Part shown: positions 17,095 to 25,177 of the stretch, in pieces
Layout: the number at the start of each line of letters is the position of its first letter
Position numbering within the stretch: the first letter of the stretch is position 1
DNA from: Flavobacteriales bacterium
GTDB lineage: Bacteria; Bacteroidota; Bacteroidia; Flavobacteriales_D; Sanyastnellaceae
DNA length: 60,670 nt
Assembly (NCBI GenBank): GCA_027491215.1
Contig: JAIXWP010000089.1
Location: 1 to 60,670, forward strand
Reading direction: 5' to 3'
Made by a program: the position numbers and the translations under genes
The notes under the pieces: generated by a model
Told to the model about the DNA's origin: nothing
The model's input: the letters and a program-made list of their open reading frames with translations, nothing else
The model's database searches: none

Positions 17095-18777
17095 TTATTT
17101 TGCAACAGTAAATTTCTGAGTCAAGTGCTGGCCTTCATTTCCGATAAATACGATAAAGTACATACCTGATTCAAGTCCGCTCACATTGTATTGAAGGGCT
17201 GAATTATTCAAAGTGAATTGATCTGCAAGTTTACCAGTAGCATCAAAAATTCTTACTTCTTTGATTTCATCATACTTCACAGATTCAATCTGCAAGAATG
17301 ATGTTGCAATAGCTGGATAGATCTTCACATCTTCAAATGCCAACTCATTTACTTCAACTGAAGTGCTCGGTTGACAAGGAGTGGTGCTTGCAGTATTTCT
17401 GAAAGAGCCGGCTAATGAAGTAATTCCAGTGCCTGCAGCATCCAACCAATCTACTAGATCTTCATTTGCTGGATTAGGATTCCCGGTCCAGTGGCGATCC
17501 ATCTTACCATAATAATCAGGAGAAGTAGGTGCGTTGCAGAATGATCCACCACCAGTTAGAGTACCTACAATCTTTTTATCCTTGTTAAATATAGGAGAAC
17601 CAGAGGATCCTCCTTCTGTTACTCCATGATCAGTTTGAGTTGCAACCCAAGTAACTCTCCAGTGGTGATTTGAAGCACCCCAAGAAGCGCTAACTACGTT
17701 GCCACCTGTAGAGAATTTCTTAGCATCACCCGCCGGGTGATGAATACACCATACTCTATGTCCATTAACATCAGCAGCAGGAGCTGTTGTTGTCGTTTCC
17801 CAACCGGCATAATATGGATTGTAGTTATTTGGAATTGGATCTTCCATTTCAACAAGAGCGAAGTCTGAACCAGAGGCACCGCCATTATCATTACTGTCGG
17901 CTCTTAGAATCAAGCCAACCTTTTGCTGCGACATAGGAGCGCTACCTGATCCACAGTTAGCACGTTGGAAATTGAAACGAACCGTAGATGAAGCCAGATC
18001 TGCTGCATCGCTGTCTATGGTGCAGTGCATCGCCGTTAGAATATAATTTTTACAGTCGTATGAAGTATTGTTCACAAGACTACCAGTGCAGAATCCTACA
18101 CCATTCCCAGCCACCAAAGAGAGACGAACTACCGCTTGTCTCTGATCAGCCCAAGCTGTTCCTTCTGGACAATTCACATCAATTTCGCAAGCCTCACTTG
18201 TTCCCACTCCACCACGATCTTCTCTTGGATCTTCCATGAATCGATAGAAGTGAACGAATTTCTTTACTTCCAAACGTGGAGTGCCAACCACATTTCCTGG
18301 TTGAACATATTCGAAAATAGCTTCATCTCCGATCATATCTGGAGAGCGATAAGCTCCTGTTGGATGATTTTCTGTAAAATCAAATGGGCCTTCGAACCAG
18401 CTGCGATCGGCAGCATACATATAGAATTGAGCACCTTGTGGTAAGTAGAAATTATTGAAAATAATTCCTACACCCTTTGCACCATCGGTTTTAAATCTGA
18501 ATTGGCAAATTTGATTGCCATTCAAATCTGTGGTCCAACGACCTTCTTGAGCAATATCAAGAGATGTATTAACGAATTCACCATACATTGACATTTTACC
18601 GAGCTTGTCATCCTCCTCGGCGCGAGCAACAAGTTCTGCGTTATCGAAGGTTTGAAGTTCATAGGTGGTCAGACTGTTGATGTCGTTTTCGTGCATGTTA
18701 TACCCGGGAGGAGTTGACTGCGCGAAAGAAGAAATGCTAGTAATAATGAGAAATGCTGCGAGTAGCGTTCTTTTCAT
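17095..18777 (-). CDS. Secreted trypsin-like serine endopeptidase (lysyl-endopeptidase type), T9SS type A
   Basis: 560 residues. Signal peptide to about residue 20 (SSFAQ), a prodomain to about 200, then a chymotrypsin-fold protease of the lysyl endopeptidase kind. The triad is visible as His in LTAMHC, Asp in SGSDFALVEM and Ser in GGSSGSP. Paired Cys in CEIDVNCPEG and FCTGSL match the disulfides of Achromobacter/Lysobacter Lys-C enzymes. The C-terminal ~75 residues (VKIYPAIATSFLQI ... KFTVAK) form a type-A T9SS sorting domain, in which YPA replaces the usual YPNP. It is predicted to be released or anchored at the surface and to digest external protein. Confidence 0.93.
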   Translation of the reverse strand: MKRTLLAAFLIITSISSFAQSTPPGYNMHENDINSLTTYELQTFDNAELVARAEEDDKLGKMSMYGEFVNTSLDIAQEGRWTTDLNGNQICQFRFKTDGAKGVGIIFNNFYLPQGAQFYMYAADRSWFEGPFDFTENHPTGAYRSPDMIGDEAIFEYVQPGNVVGTPRLEVKKFVHFYRFMEDPREDRGGVGTSEACEIDVNCPEGTAWADQRQAVVRLSLVAGNGVGFCTGSLVNNTSYDCKNYILTAMHCTIDSDAADLASSTVRFNFQRANCGSGSAPMSQQKVGLILRADSNDNGGASGSDFALVEMEDPIPNNYNPYYAGWETTTTAPAADVNGHRVWCIHHPAGDAKKFSTGGNVVSASWGASNHHWRVTWVATQTDHGVTEGGSSGSPIFNKDKKIVGTLTGGGSFCNAPTSPDYYGKMDRHWTGNPNPANEDLVDWLDAAGTGITSLAGSFRNTASTTPCQPSTSVEVNELAFEDVKIYPAIATSFLQIESVKYDEIKEVRIFDATGKLADQFTLNNSALQYNVSGLESGMYFIVFIGNEGQHLTQKFTVAK

Positions 18778-18945
18778 TTGATGTGATTATTTGTGTACAG
18801 GTTTACGGCCGCGAAATATAGCGGTTACCATTTATTTGATATAATTTATTTTTCCCTTGACATGGATTGCTTCCAAAGGTTATTCAATTTCGAGCCATTT
18901 TACCCTATTAATGTTGAAAAAATGGGAAGTCTGCATGACTCAAGC

Positions 18946-18953
18946 TAAATTTG
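18946..18953 (+). promoter_or_regulatory. -7 box TAAATTTG, 4 bases before the Sua5 GTG
   Basis: Perfect TAnnTTTG. The spacer CAAT precedes the GTG start codon, with the same exact spacing as several other genes here. A leaderless message is predicted. Confidence 0.65.
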
Positions 18954-18957
18954 CAAT

Positions 18958-19905
18958 GTGAATAAGATATCGACAGACATTCAGCAGGCCGTAGCTTTCC
19001 TAACAGAGGGAAGGCTTGTTGGTATCCCAACAGAAACAGTTTACGGTCTTGCAGCAAATGCCTTGGATCCATTGGCAGTAGCGAGAATATTTGAGGCAAA
19101 GCGTCGACCAACATTCGACCCTTTGATTGTCCATGTGCCTGATTTTAAGGCGGTTTCACTCTACGTTAAAAATATTCCCGCACCGCTCGAAGCAATAGCA
19201 AAAGCTTTTTGGCCTGGTCCTGTCACTTTGCTTTTTGAAAAAAAAGACATTATTCCCGACCTCGTCACTTCAGGGTTGGAAACTGTTGCGATTCGAGTTC
19301 CAAATCATCCTCTAACCTTGGAGTTGCTTGCTGCGCTTGACTTTCCCCTAGCCGCACCTAGCGCCAATCCGTTTGGATATATCTCCCCGACAACTGCTCA
19401 ACATGTTGTTGATCAGCTAGAAAATGAAGTTTCCATGGTGCTGGATGGTGGTCCATGTTCAATCGGTGTTGAATCTACTATTCTACAATGGTCGGGTGGA
19501 AAAATAAAAGTACTACGTTGGGGTGGTCTTTCAGTTGATGATCTCGCAGCATTCAATGCTCAAATAGAAGTAAACACACATAGCACGAGCAATCCAACTG
19601 CGCCAGGAATGCTCACTTCGCATTATTCTCCGAGAAAAAAAATGAAGCTCGTATCATCGATTTCTCAAATAAATGAGGTTGAGAATCAAAGAATAGGATT
19701 TCTAACTTGGACTTCTAAAAGTGAAAACCCCATGCATTTGACCTTGTCAGAAACAGGCAACGTCGCTGAGGCAAGTCAAAATCTCTTTTCATTTCTCAGA
19801 AAATTAGATGCAATGGACATTGATCTCATCATTGCTGAAAAGGTACCGGACATTGGATTAGGCAAGGCGATCAATGATCGACTGACTCGTGCCGCAGCAG
19901 AATAG
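18958..19905 (+). CDS. Threonylcarbamoyl-AMP synthase (Sua5/YrdC/YwlC)
   Basis: 315 residues from a GTG start; no ATG is available upstream. The N-terminal YrdC domain (about 8-200) has the GIPTETVYGLAANA block, KRRPTFDPLIVHV and the PSANPFGYISPT block that bind threonine, bicarbonate and ATP. The C-terminal Sua5 domain (about 215-315) begins with the HYSPRKKM linker. It makes L-threonylcarbamoyl-AMP for the t6A37 modification of ANN-decoding tRNAs in the cytoplasm. Length and two-domain build indicate the Sua5 form rather than the short TsaC form. Confidence 0.95.
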   Translation: MNKISTDIQQAVAFLTEGRLVGIPTETVYGLAANALDPLAVARIFEAKRRPTFDPLIVHVPDFKAVSLYVKNIPAPLEAIAKAFWPGPVTLLFEKKDIIPDLVTSGLETVAIRVPNHPLTLELLAALDFPLAAPSANPFGYISPTTAQHVVDQLENEVSMVLDGGPCSIGVESTILQWSGGKIKVLRWGGLSVDDLAAFNAQIEVNTHSTSNPTAPGMLTSHYSPRKKMKLVSSISQINEVENQRIGFLTWTSKSENPMHLTLSETGNVAEASQNLFSFLRKLDAMDIDLIIAEKVPDIGLGKAINDRLTRAAAE

Positions 19906-19906
19906 T

Positions 19907-21178
19907 TTATCCTCCTCTTTTAAAAGGTCGAATGATCAATCTCAAATCTCGTGCATGTCGGAAGTAATTCTGAGCCCAACTGATCAATACTATTATCTTA
20001 TTCCTAAAGCCAACAAGTTGGTAGACGTGAACGAAAAGCCACGCCATCCATGCAAACCAACCAAACATTTTGAATCGCGGTAATTCAGTAACAGCTTTGT
20101 TTCTTCCAATGGTAGCCATGGACCCTAGATCTTTGTAAACAAAGGCAATAGGTGCTTGGTTTGATAATTTTCTTTTGAGATTTTTAGCTACATTCACTCC
20201 TTGTTGCATCGCAGGCTGTGCAACCATTGGGTGACCGGTTGGAGCAATTTCTGTAATCATCAGGGCAACATCTCCAATGGCATAAACATCCTGTAAACCT
20301 TGGATTTCGTTAAATTCATTTACTAGAATTCTTCCACCCTTGATGTGTGACGCTTCTATTCCTCCTGGCACAACACCTTTCACTCCTGCAGCCCAAATCA
20401 ACATCGATCCAAAAAGAGTCTTGCCATTATGGCAAGTAACCGTTGTACCATCATAATCACTAACGCGTGTGTCTAACCAGATATCTACGCCCATCTCATT
20501 GAGTGCATCATATGCTCTATGTCCACTTTGCGCAGACATTCCCGTCAACAAGCGATTATTAGCTTCCACCAAGTGAACATCCATACCACGGATGTCAAGA
20601 TCAGGATAATCCTTTGGTAGAATGTCCTTCCGCAATTCTGCGATTGCTCCTGCGAGTTCTACACCTGTTGGCCCTCCTCCTACAATCACCACACTCATCA
20701 AGGCTTCCCTCTCCTTGATATCCTTGCTGAGAATAGCCTTCTCAAAATTTTGAATTAATAAACTTCTAATATCCAATGCCTCAGAAACCGACTTCATAGG
20801 CATAGATTTTTCTTCAACATTTTTCAATCCGAAGAAATTGGAAGTAGCCCCAGTAGCTAGGACTAAATAATCATAGTTGACTTCTCCAATCGAAGAACAG
20901 ACGGTCTTTTTTGTCGCATCGATAGAAATGACCTCTGCCATTCTGAAGTAAAAATTCTGATAGTTGGCAAATATTTTTCGAAATGGATAAGCAATGCTTC
21001 CAGGTTCAAGACCAGCAGTGGCTACTTGATAAAATAAGGGCTGAAATGCGTGATAATTGTTTTTGTCAATCAATACCACTTGAAAATCACTGTTGCGAAG
21101 TGACTTTGCGAGGCTCAACCCTCCGAAGCCTCCACCAATGATAACGATTCGTTTCTTGCTGGTTGGAGGAATGTTCAT
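19907..21178 (-). CDS. ndh: Type II NADH:quinone dehydrogenase
   Basis: 423 residues. An FAD-binding GXGXXG is at IIGGGFGGLSLAK (about 13-25) and the NAD-binding motif at VVIVGGGPTGVELAGA (about 165-180). AIGDVA (about 297) contacts the flavin, and AQPAMQQGVNVAKN is the quinone-site region. The C-terminal ~60 residues have the amphipathic/hydrophobic helices (FGWFAWMAWLFVHVYQLVGF) that hold NDH-2 on the inner face of the cytoplasmic membrane. It oxidises NADH without proton pumping. Convergent with Sua5, with one base between the stops. No terminator is seen. Confidence 0.95.
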   Translation of the reverse strand: MNIPPTSKKRIVIIGGGFGGLSLAKSLRNSDFQVVLIDKNNYHAFQPLFYQVATAGLEPGSIAYPFRKIFANYQNFYFRMAEVISIDATKKTVCSSIGEVNYDYLVLATGATSNFFGLKNVEEKSMPMKSVSEALDIRSLLIQNFEKAILSKDIKEREALMSVVIVGGGPTGVELAGAIAELRKDILPKDYPDLDIRGMDVHLVEANNRLLTGMSAQSGHRAYDALNEMGVDIWLDTRVSDYDGTTVTCHNGKTLFGSMLIWAAGVKGVVPGGIEASHIKGGRILVNEFNEIQGLQDVYAIGDVALMITEIAPTGHPMVAQPAMQQGVNVAKNLKRKLSNQAPIAFVYKDLGSMATIGRNKAVTELPRFKMFGWFAWMAWLFVHVYQLVGFRNKIIVLISWAQNYFRHARDLRLIIRPFKRGG

Positions 21179-21570
21179 GATATTCTATTTTTTATTGATA
21201 TACGTTTTAAAATAACCAAAAACGCTATGTGCTTTATGACAATACTTCGATTGCGAACAACTCGACAAGGGTTGAGAATGCTCGTAAAGATTACAATTGA
21301 GCTTTTCTAAGAAGATAAAAAAAGTTGTTTTTCATAATCCGAAATATGATTCGAATCTAACTCAAATAGAATGATGTACTCCACTTTTTTACCTTAAAAT
21401 TCTCTAATTTCTTCAATGGTAATTTCTAGCTCAGATTGATCTAATTTTTCAATTATGATAAGATCAATTTTTCGCAGTTAATTCCAAAACAAAAAGCTGT
21501 AATACATCACCTTAAAATCAAAGACAGATTGACCGTGTTGTTTCCCTAAGATTCAAGAAAATAAAGAGCA
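21179..21570. other. Gene-free stretch upstream of ndh
   Basis: About 390 bases with no credible ORF. It holds the 5' region of ndh and the 3' flank of tRNA-Met. One inverted repeat is visible: ATTGATCT (21435-21442) and AGATCAAT (21461-21468), 18 bases apart, followed by five T. I see no clear TAnnTTTG box for ndh here. Confidence 0.5.
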
Positions 21571-21600
21571 AAAAAAAAGGCCGTTGGAATAACGACCTTT
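21571..21600 (-). terminator. Terminator after tRNA-Met
   Basis: On the minus strand AAGGTCGTT / AACGGCCTT (with one G-U) around loop ATTCC, followed by eight T. It lies directly behind the tRNA 3' end. Confidence 0.88.
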
Positions 21601-21601
21601 G

Positions 21602-21675
21602 TAGCGGGAGGGGGGCACGATCCCCCGACCTCATGATTATGAATCATGCGCTCTAACCAGCTGAGCTACCCCGCC
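21602..21675 (-). tRNA. tRNA-Met (anticodon CAT, elongator type)
   Basis: 74 bases, CCA not encoded (ACAA follows). The anticodon CAT is at 21639-21641 in loop TTCATAA with stem CATGA/TCATG. The first pair of the acceptor (G1-U72) is G-U and the seventh pair is also G-U. The lack of an initiator-type three-G-C-pair anticodon stem and the general sequence favour elongator tRNA-Met over initiator; tRNA-Ile(CAT) cannot be fully excluded. The T loop reads ATCGTGC rather than TTCGANN, so positions 54 and 58 are swapped (see findings). Confidence 0.93.
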
Positions 21676-21693
21676 ATTTCGCCAAAGCGGGCG

Positions 21694-21701
21694 CAAATAT
21701 A
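21694..21701 (-). promoter_or_regulatory. -7 box TATATTTG of tRNA-Met
   Basis: Perfect TAnnTTTG on the minus strand, 18 bases before the tRNA 5' end. A TTTTTG run lies 16 bases further upstream, a shorter spacing than the usual 19-21. Confidence 0.6.
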
Positions 21702-21889
21702 GTCTTTTTTCTGAATTCAAAAAGCGCAAGGACAAAAACCTCAGAATTTATAAACAGACTTTAATTAAACGATTGAAAAACAAGAGCTTTTGAATTTATC
21801 CACCTTTCAGTTTTTTACCTTTAAGATATGATTAATGCATTAAAAACATTATCCTTGCAAAACATACCTAGCTACAAAACCCTTGTTTT

Positions 21890-22270
21890 ATGGAAAAAAC
21901 CAAATTAGAACTCGAATATATCATCCGTACTACTGACAATATTCTATTCAATTGTATTTCTACTCCATCAGGCCTAGAAGAATGGTTCGCAGATGAAGTA
22001 AATATTCGTGGTGATGTCTTCACATTTTTTTGGGAAGGTGAAGAGCGTAAAGCAGAACTTGTGACGGTTAAGAAAAATCAATCTGTGAAATTTCATTGGA
22101 TGGAAGACGGAAAGGAAAAAACCTTTTTCGAAATGCGCATCAAAATTGATGACATGACCAACGAAGTAGCGTTGCTTGTTACCGACTTCTGTGAAGCTGG
22201 TGAAGAAGAAGATGCTAAAATGCTTTGGGATAGCTCTGTGGATAATCTAAAACGAAATATTGGGGGCTAA
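21890..22270 (+). CDS. START-like domain protein (AHSA1/SRPBCC superfamily)
   Basis: 126 residues. MEKTKLELEYIIRTTDNILFNCISTPSGLEEWFADEV-type beginnings mark the Bacteroidota START-like family, a helix-grip fold with a hydrophobic cavity. The block GLEEWFADEV (about 29-38) and the C-terminal helix (DAKMLWDSSVDNLKRNI) are the visible landmarks. No catalytic residues can be named; ligand and role are unknown. It is a single cytoplasmic protein gene, convergent with trmN6 and 3 bases from its end. Confidence 0.8.
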   Translation: MEKTKLELEYIIRTTDNILFNCISTPSGLEEWFADEVNIRGDVFTFFWEGEERKAELVTVKKNQSVKFHWMEDGKEKTFFEMRIKIDDMTNEVALLVTDFCEAGEEEDAKMLWDSSVDNLKRNIGG

Positions 22271-22273
22271 GCT

Positions 22274-22999
22274 TTACCATTTCGTGTAAAGGTCCTTCGT
22301 AATCGTCTTGTAAGCCTCTGTGAATTGACCAGGGCTGAACTCAATTAATATGGACTCCATTAATGGTTCAGATGGAGAGCTTGATTTCACATATTCTACA
22401 AGCACTCTGCTCGCGTCTTTATGCGGTAATGTAAAAACATGGCAGATCCTTGAAGGAAAAATCCCCGATTCCTCTGCAGCAAAAGTCCATCTCGAAAGTT
22501 GATTTTTAGGAAAAATAAGAGCGATTTTACCTTCAGGAGCAAGTAGTCCTTTTGCCTTCGCCATGAATTGTTCTGCAGGCAAGCTATCATCATGACGAGC
22601 GGCATTTCTGCTCGGATCGGCTGCTCTGAGCGATTGACTGAAATATGGAGGATTACTAATGATCAAGTCAAATTTTTCCTTCGATGCAATCTTGAGAAAA
22701 TCACCTTGATGTAGTTTTAATCGACCCTGCCAAGGCGCTAGTGAGAAATTATAACGTGCATCCTCAGCACTGCCCTCATCTATTTCAATGGCTTCCACCA
22801 GTGCATCTTGGCTGCGCTGCGCGCAAATCAAAGCGATGACACCTGTACCGCTTCCTACATCCAAAATATGTTTTGCACCATCAACATTAGCCCAAGCACC
22901 AAGCAAAACGCCATCCGTACCCACGCGCATCGCACTTCTCGATTGAAATACTTCGAACTGCTTAAAACGAAATGGTTTTTCAGGCATGCTAGGGATCAT
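22274..22999 (-). CDS. trmN6: tRNA1(Val) (adenine37-N6)-methyltransferase
   Basis: 241 residues. FRFKQFEVFQSRSAMRVGTDGVLLGAW (about 10-36) is the TrmN6/YfiC N-terminal signature, here split by motif. LDVGSGTGVIAL (about 46-57) binds S-adenosylmethionine, and NPPY (about 115-118) is the catalytic motif of N6-adenine methylases. The enzyme methylates A37 of tRNA1(Val) in the cytoplasm. It is last in a tight minus-strand group with the gamma-carbonic-anhydrase-like and thiolase genes (no gap to the former), although function does not link them. Confidence 0.93.
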   Translation of the reverse strand: MIPSMPEKPFRFKQFEVFQSRSAMRVGTDGVLLGAWANVDGAKHILDVGSGTGVIALICAQRSQDALVEAIEIDEGSAEDARYNFSLAPWQGRLKLHQGDFLKIASKEKFDLIISNPPYFSQSLRAADPSRNAARHDDSLPAEQFMAKAKGLLAPEGKIALIFPKNQLSRWTFAAEESGIFPSRICHVFTLPHKDASRVLVEYVKSSSPSEPLMESILIEFSPGQFTEAYKTITKDLYTKW

Positions 23000-23605
23000 C
23001 TATTCATCTCCTTTTCTTTGATTCCAAGTTTGATAACTACTGTCTTGTACTTTTCGGTCAGTGGGCACCTCTCTAAGTGGCTCGCATGGATGCAATGTAG
23101 CAAAACAATCCTTTGGCAAACCTTGATAAATACGCGTGCCTTCTTTTTTCCAAGCTAGCATTTCATCGCTCACTTGTTTTACAATTTTTGCTGGACTACC
23201 CACTACTACGCTTCGTGGCGGAATTTCCATATCAGCAGGTACAAAACAAAGCGACCCAATAATACTGCCCTCGCCTACCACTACTCTATCCATCACCACA
23301 GCATTCATTCCCACCATACAGTCCTTTCCGATTTCAGCGCCGTGAATAATTGCGCCGTGGCCGATGTGTGCGTTTTCGTGCAATGTAACAGTAACGCCGG
23401 GGAACATATGAATTGTACAGTTTTCTTGCACATTACTACCATCCTTGATGATGATCTGTCCCCAATCACCGCGGATTGCCGCACCCGGGCCTATATAGAC
23501 ATCTTTTCCAATGATTACATTTCCTGTCACTGTCGCATTTGGATGAACGAAAGCCGACTCATGTACTACTGGAATAAATCCATTGAATGAAAATATATTC
23601 GCCAT
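23000..23605 (-). CDS. Gamma-carbonic-anhydrase-like / PaaY-type hexapeptide protein
   Basis: 201 residues from the ATG at 23605. The frame is open to 23665, but that part would overlap the thiolase gene and is not family-like. A left-handed beta-helix runs from about residue 12 to 165, with the zinc-histidine pattern of gamma-CAs (HIGHGAIIHG, about 92-101) and RGDWGQIIIKDGSNVQENC, which carries the conserved Arg, Asp, Gln and Asn. PaaY, a thioesterase-like member of phenylacetate clusters, has this form. The upstream neighbour is a PaaJ/PcaF-type thiolase, which supports a PaaY-like role. A YrdA-like carbonic anhydrase is the alternative. Confidence 0.85.
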   Translation of the reverse strand: MANIFSFNGFIPVVHESAFVHPNATVTGNVIIGKDVYIGPGAAIRGDWGQIIIKDGSNVQENCTIHMFPGVTVTLHENAHIGHGAIIHGAEIGKDCMVGMNAVVMDRVVVGEGSIIGSLCFVPADMEIPPRSVVVGSPAKIVKQVSDEMLAWKKEGTRIYQGLPKDCFATLHPCEPLREVPTDRKVQDSSYQTWNQRKGDE

Positions 23606-23607
23606 TC

Positions 23608-24810
23608 TTAAACGCGTTCTATAACCATTGCAAATCCTTGACCCACGCCGATGCACATAGTGCAAAGAGCATATTTTTTATTTGATCTTTCTAACTCAAT
23701 TGCTGCAGTTTGCATTAATCGAGTACCGCTCATACCTAGTGGGTGACCAAGTGCAATAGCTCCACCATTGATATTGATGCGCGGATCATTATCGGCAAGT
23801 CCTAGTTGTCTTGTACAAGCAAGAACTTGTGCCGCGAAGGCCTCATTCACCTCAATAATATCCATTTGATCCAATGTCAATCCTGCTCTTTTAAGCGCGA
23901 GCTTTGATGCTTCCACTGGACCTATTCCCATAATTCTTGGCTCACAGCCACTCACTCCGCTGCTCAAGATTCTCGCCTGAGGAGTTAAGCCGGAAAGCTT
24001 TAATCCATTTTCGCTAGCAACAAGGATTGCTGCGGCTCCGTCATTCAATCCAGAAGCGTTTCCTGCTGTCACTGTTCCATCTTTTCTAAATGCTGCCTTG
24101 AGTTTTCCAAGGCCTTCAATTGTAGAATTAGGTTTTGAAAATTCATCCGACATAAATTGAATCGCCTCTCCTTTCTTCTGTGGGATTTCCACTGGGATAA
24201 TTTCTAAAGCGTGCCTTCCACTTTGTACAGCAGCGGCAGCTTTATTCTGCGACCACAGTGCGAATGCATCTTGATCCTCTCTTGAGATCTGAAACATCTC
24301 TGCAAGATTCTCAGCCGTTTCGCCCATTGCATCCGTACCGTACATCTCTTTCATTTTTGGATGAATGAATCTCCAACCAAAACTTGAATCAAACATTTGA
24401 GCATCTCGTCCGAATGGAGTCGATGTTTTGCTTATGACCCAAGGGCCTCTAGTCATATTCTCTACTCCTCCTGCAATGAATAAATCGCCTTCATTGGAAT
24501 GAGCCGCGCGAGCTGCTTGTGCAACTGCTGACATCCCTGAGGCACAAAGTCTATTCGTGGTTTCACCTGGCACTGTAACGGGAAATCCTGCAAGCAAAAG
24601 GGCCATACGAGCAACGTTGCGATTGTCCTCACCTGCTTGATTCGCACAACCCATTATTACATCGCTAATTAACTGTGGATCAAGTTGAGGATATTTTTTG
24701 AGCAAGCCAGCTAAAACAACTGCTGCTAAATCATCTGTTCTGACAGGCGCTAACGTTCCTCCGAAGTTTCCAATCGCAGTGCGCACACCGCCTACAATAA
24801 AAGCATTCAT
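23608..24810 (-). CDS. 3-oxoadipyl-CoA thiolase (PaaJ/PcaF-like)
   Basis: 400 residues from the ATG at 24810; the in-frame TTG at 24831 is rejected. Cys 89 (NRLCASGMS) is the acyl-accepting nucleophile, with GGAIALGHPLG and CTMCIGVGQG supplying the His and second Cys. The blocks GCANQAGEDNRNVARM, TRGPWVISK and MGETAENLAEMF match PaaJ/PcaF, which split 3-oxoadipyl-CoA into succinyl-CoA and acetyl-CoA at the end of phenylacetate or beta-ketoadipate degradation. No other paa or pca gene is in the window apart from the PaaY-like neighbour 2 bases downstream. General fatty-acid thiolase (FadA/FadI) is the alternative. Confidence 0.88.
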   Translation of the reverse strand: MNAFIVGGVRTAIGNFGGTLAPVRTDDLAAVVLAGLLKKYPQLDPQLISDVIMGCANQAGEDNRNVARMALLLAGFPVTVPGETTNRLCASGMSAVAQAARAAHSNEGDLFIAGGVENMTRGPWVISKTSTPFGRDAQMFDSSFGWRFIHPKMKEMYGTDAMGETAENLAEMFQISREDQDAFALWSQNKAAAAVQSGRHALEIIPVEIPQKKGEAIQFMSDEFSKPNSTIEGLGKLKAAFRKDGTVTAGNASGLNDGAAAILVASENGLKLSGLTPQARILSSGVSGCEPRIMGIGPVEASKLALKRAGLTLDQMDIIEVNEAFAAQVLACTRQLGLADNDPRININGGAIALGHPLGMSGTRLMQTAAIELERSNKKYALCTMCIGVGQGFAMVIERV

Positions 24811-24886
24811 AAATAAGTTTCTTTGCGACAAAGATGTAAAAACTTAGCATCGATTATAGATAAATTTACACAATAATGAACTTCTT

Positions 24887-25177
24887 ATGCTCTTAACGAT
24901 TGCACATGGCGCTACGGATGACAGTTTTTACGGATTAGTCCTTCTTGCAATCATTGTCTATATAGCTTTTGTAGCCATTTCTCTATTCAATACAAATGGA
25001 AAAAATCTTTCTCTCTGGATTTTCAATACCATATTTGCTGTATTGCTATCACCTATCATGATCTTTATTTTGATGTTTCCTTCTGCAGTAATCATCATCC
25101 CTATTATCTACATAGCCTGCCTAGTCGTTCATATTAGAGCAATAATTAAGAGAAAAAGAAATGCAAAAACTGTTTAG
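24887..25177 (+). CDS. Small membrane protein of unknown function
   Basis: 96 residues. Three hydrophobic segments (about 15-35, 43-62, 65-85) and a basic tail (IIKRKRNAKTV) indicate an inner-membrane protein with its C-terminus in the cytoplasm. I recognise no family. Its 3' end overlaps the next gene by 17 bases in another frame, so the two are translationally linked and may work together. Start chosen at the ATG at 24887; the earlier ATG at 24876 runs into a stop after five codons. Confidence 0.65.
   Translation: MLLTIAHGATDDSFYGLVLLAIIVYIAFVAISLFNTNGKNLSLWIFNTIFAVLLSPIMIFILMFPSAVIIIPIIYIACLVVHIRAIIKRKRNAKTV

Noticed and set aside
21435-21468. Inverted repeat ATTGATCT / AGATCAAT as a terminator
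   Set aside because: No plus-strand gene lies upstream and the loop is 18 bases. It is mentioned only as a feature of the gap.
23000-23665. Longer start of the gamma-CA-like gene inside the thiolase gene
   Set aside because: The extra 20 residues overlap a real gene and do not resemble the family, which starts at MANIFSFNGF.
23608-24831. TTG start of the thiolase at 24831
   Set aside because: The residues before the ATG at 24810 do not belong to the thiolase family, and MNAFIVGGVRT is the expected start.
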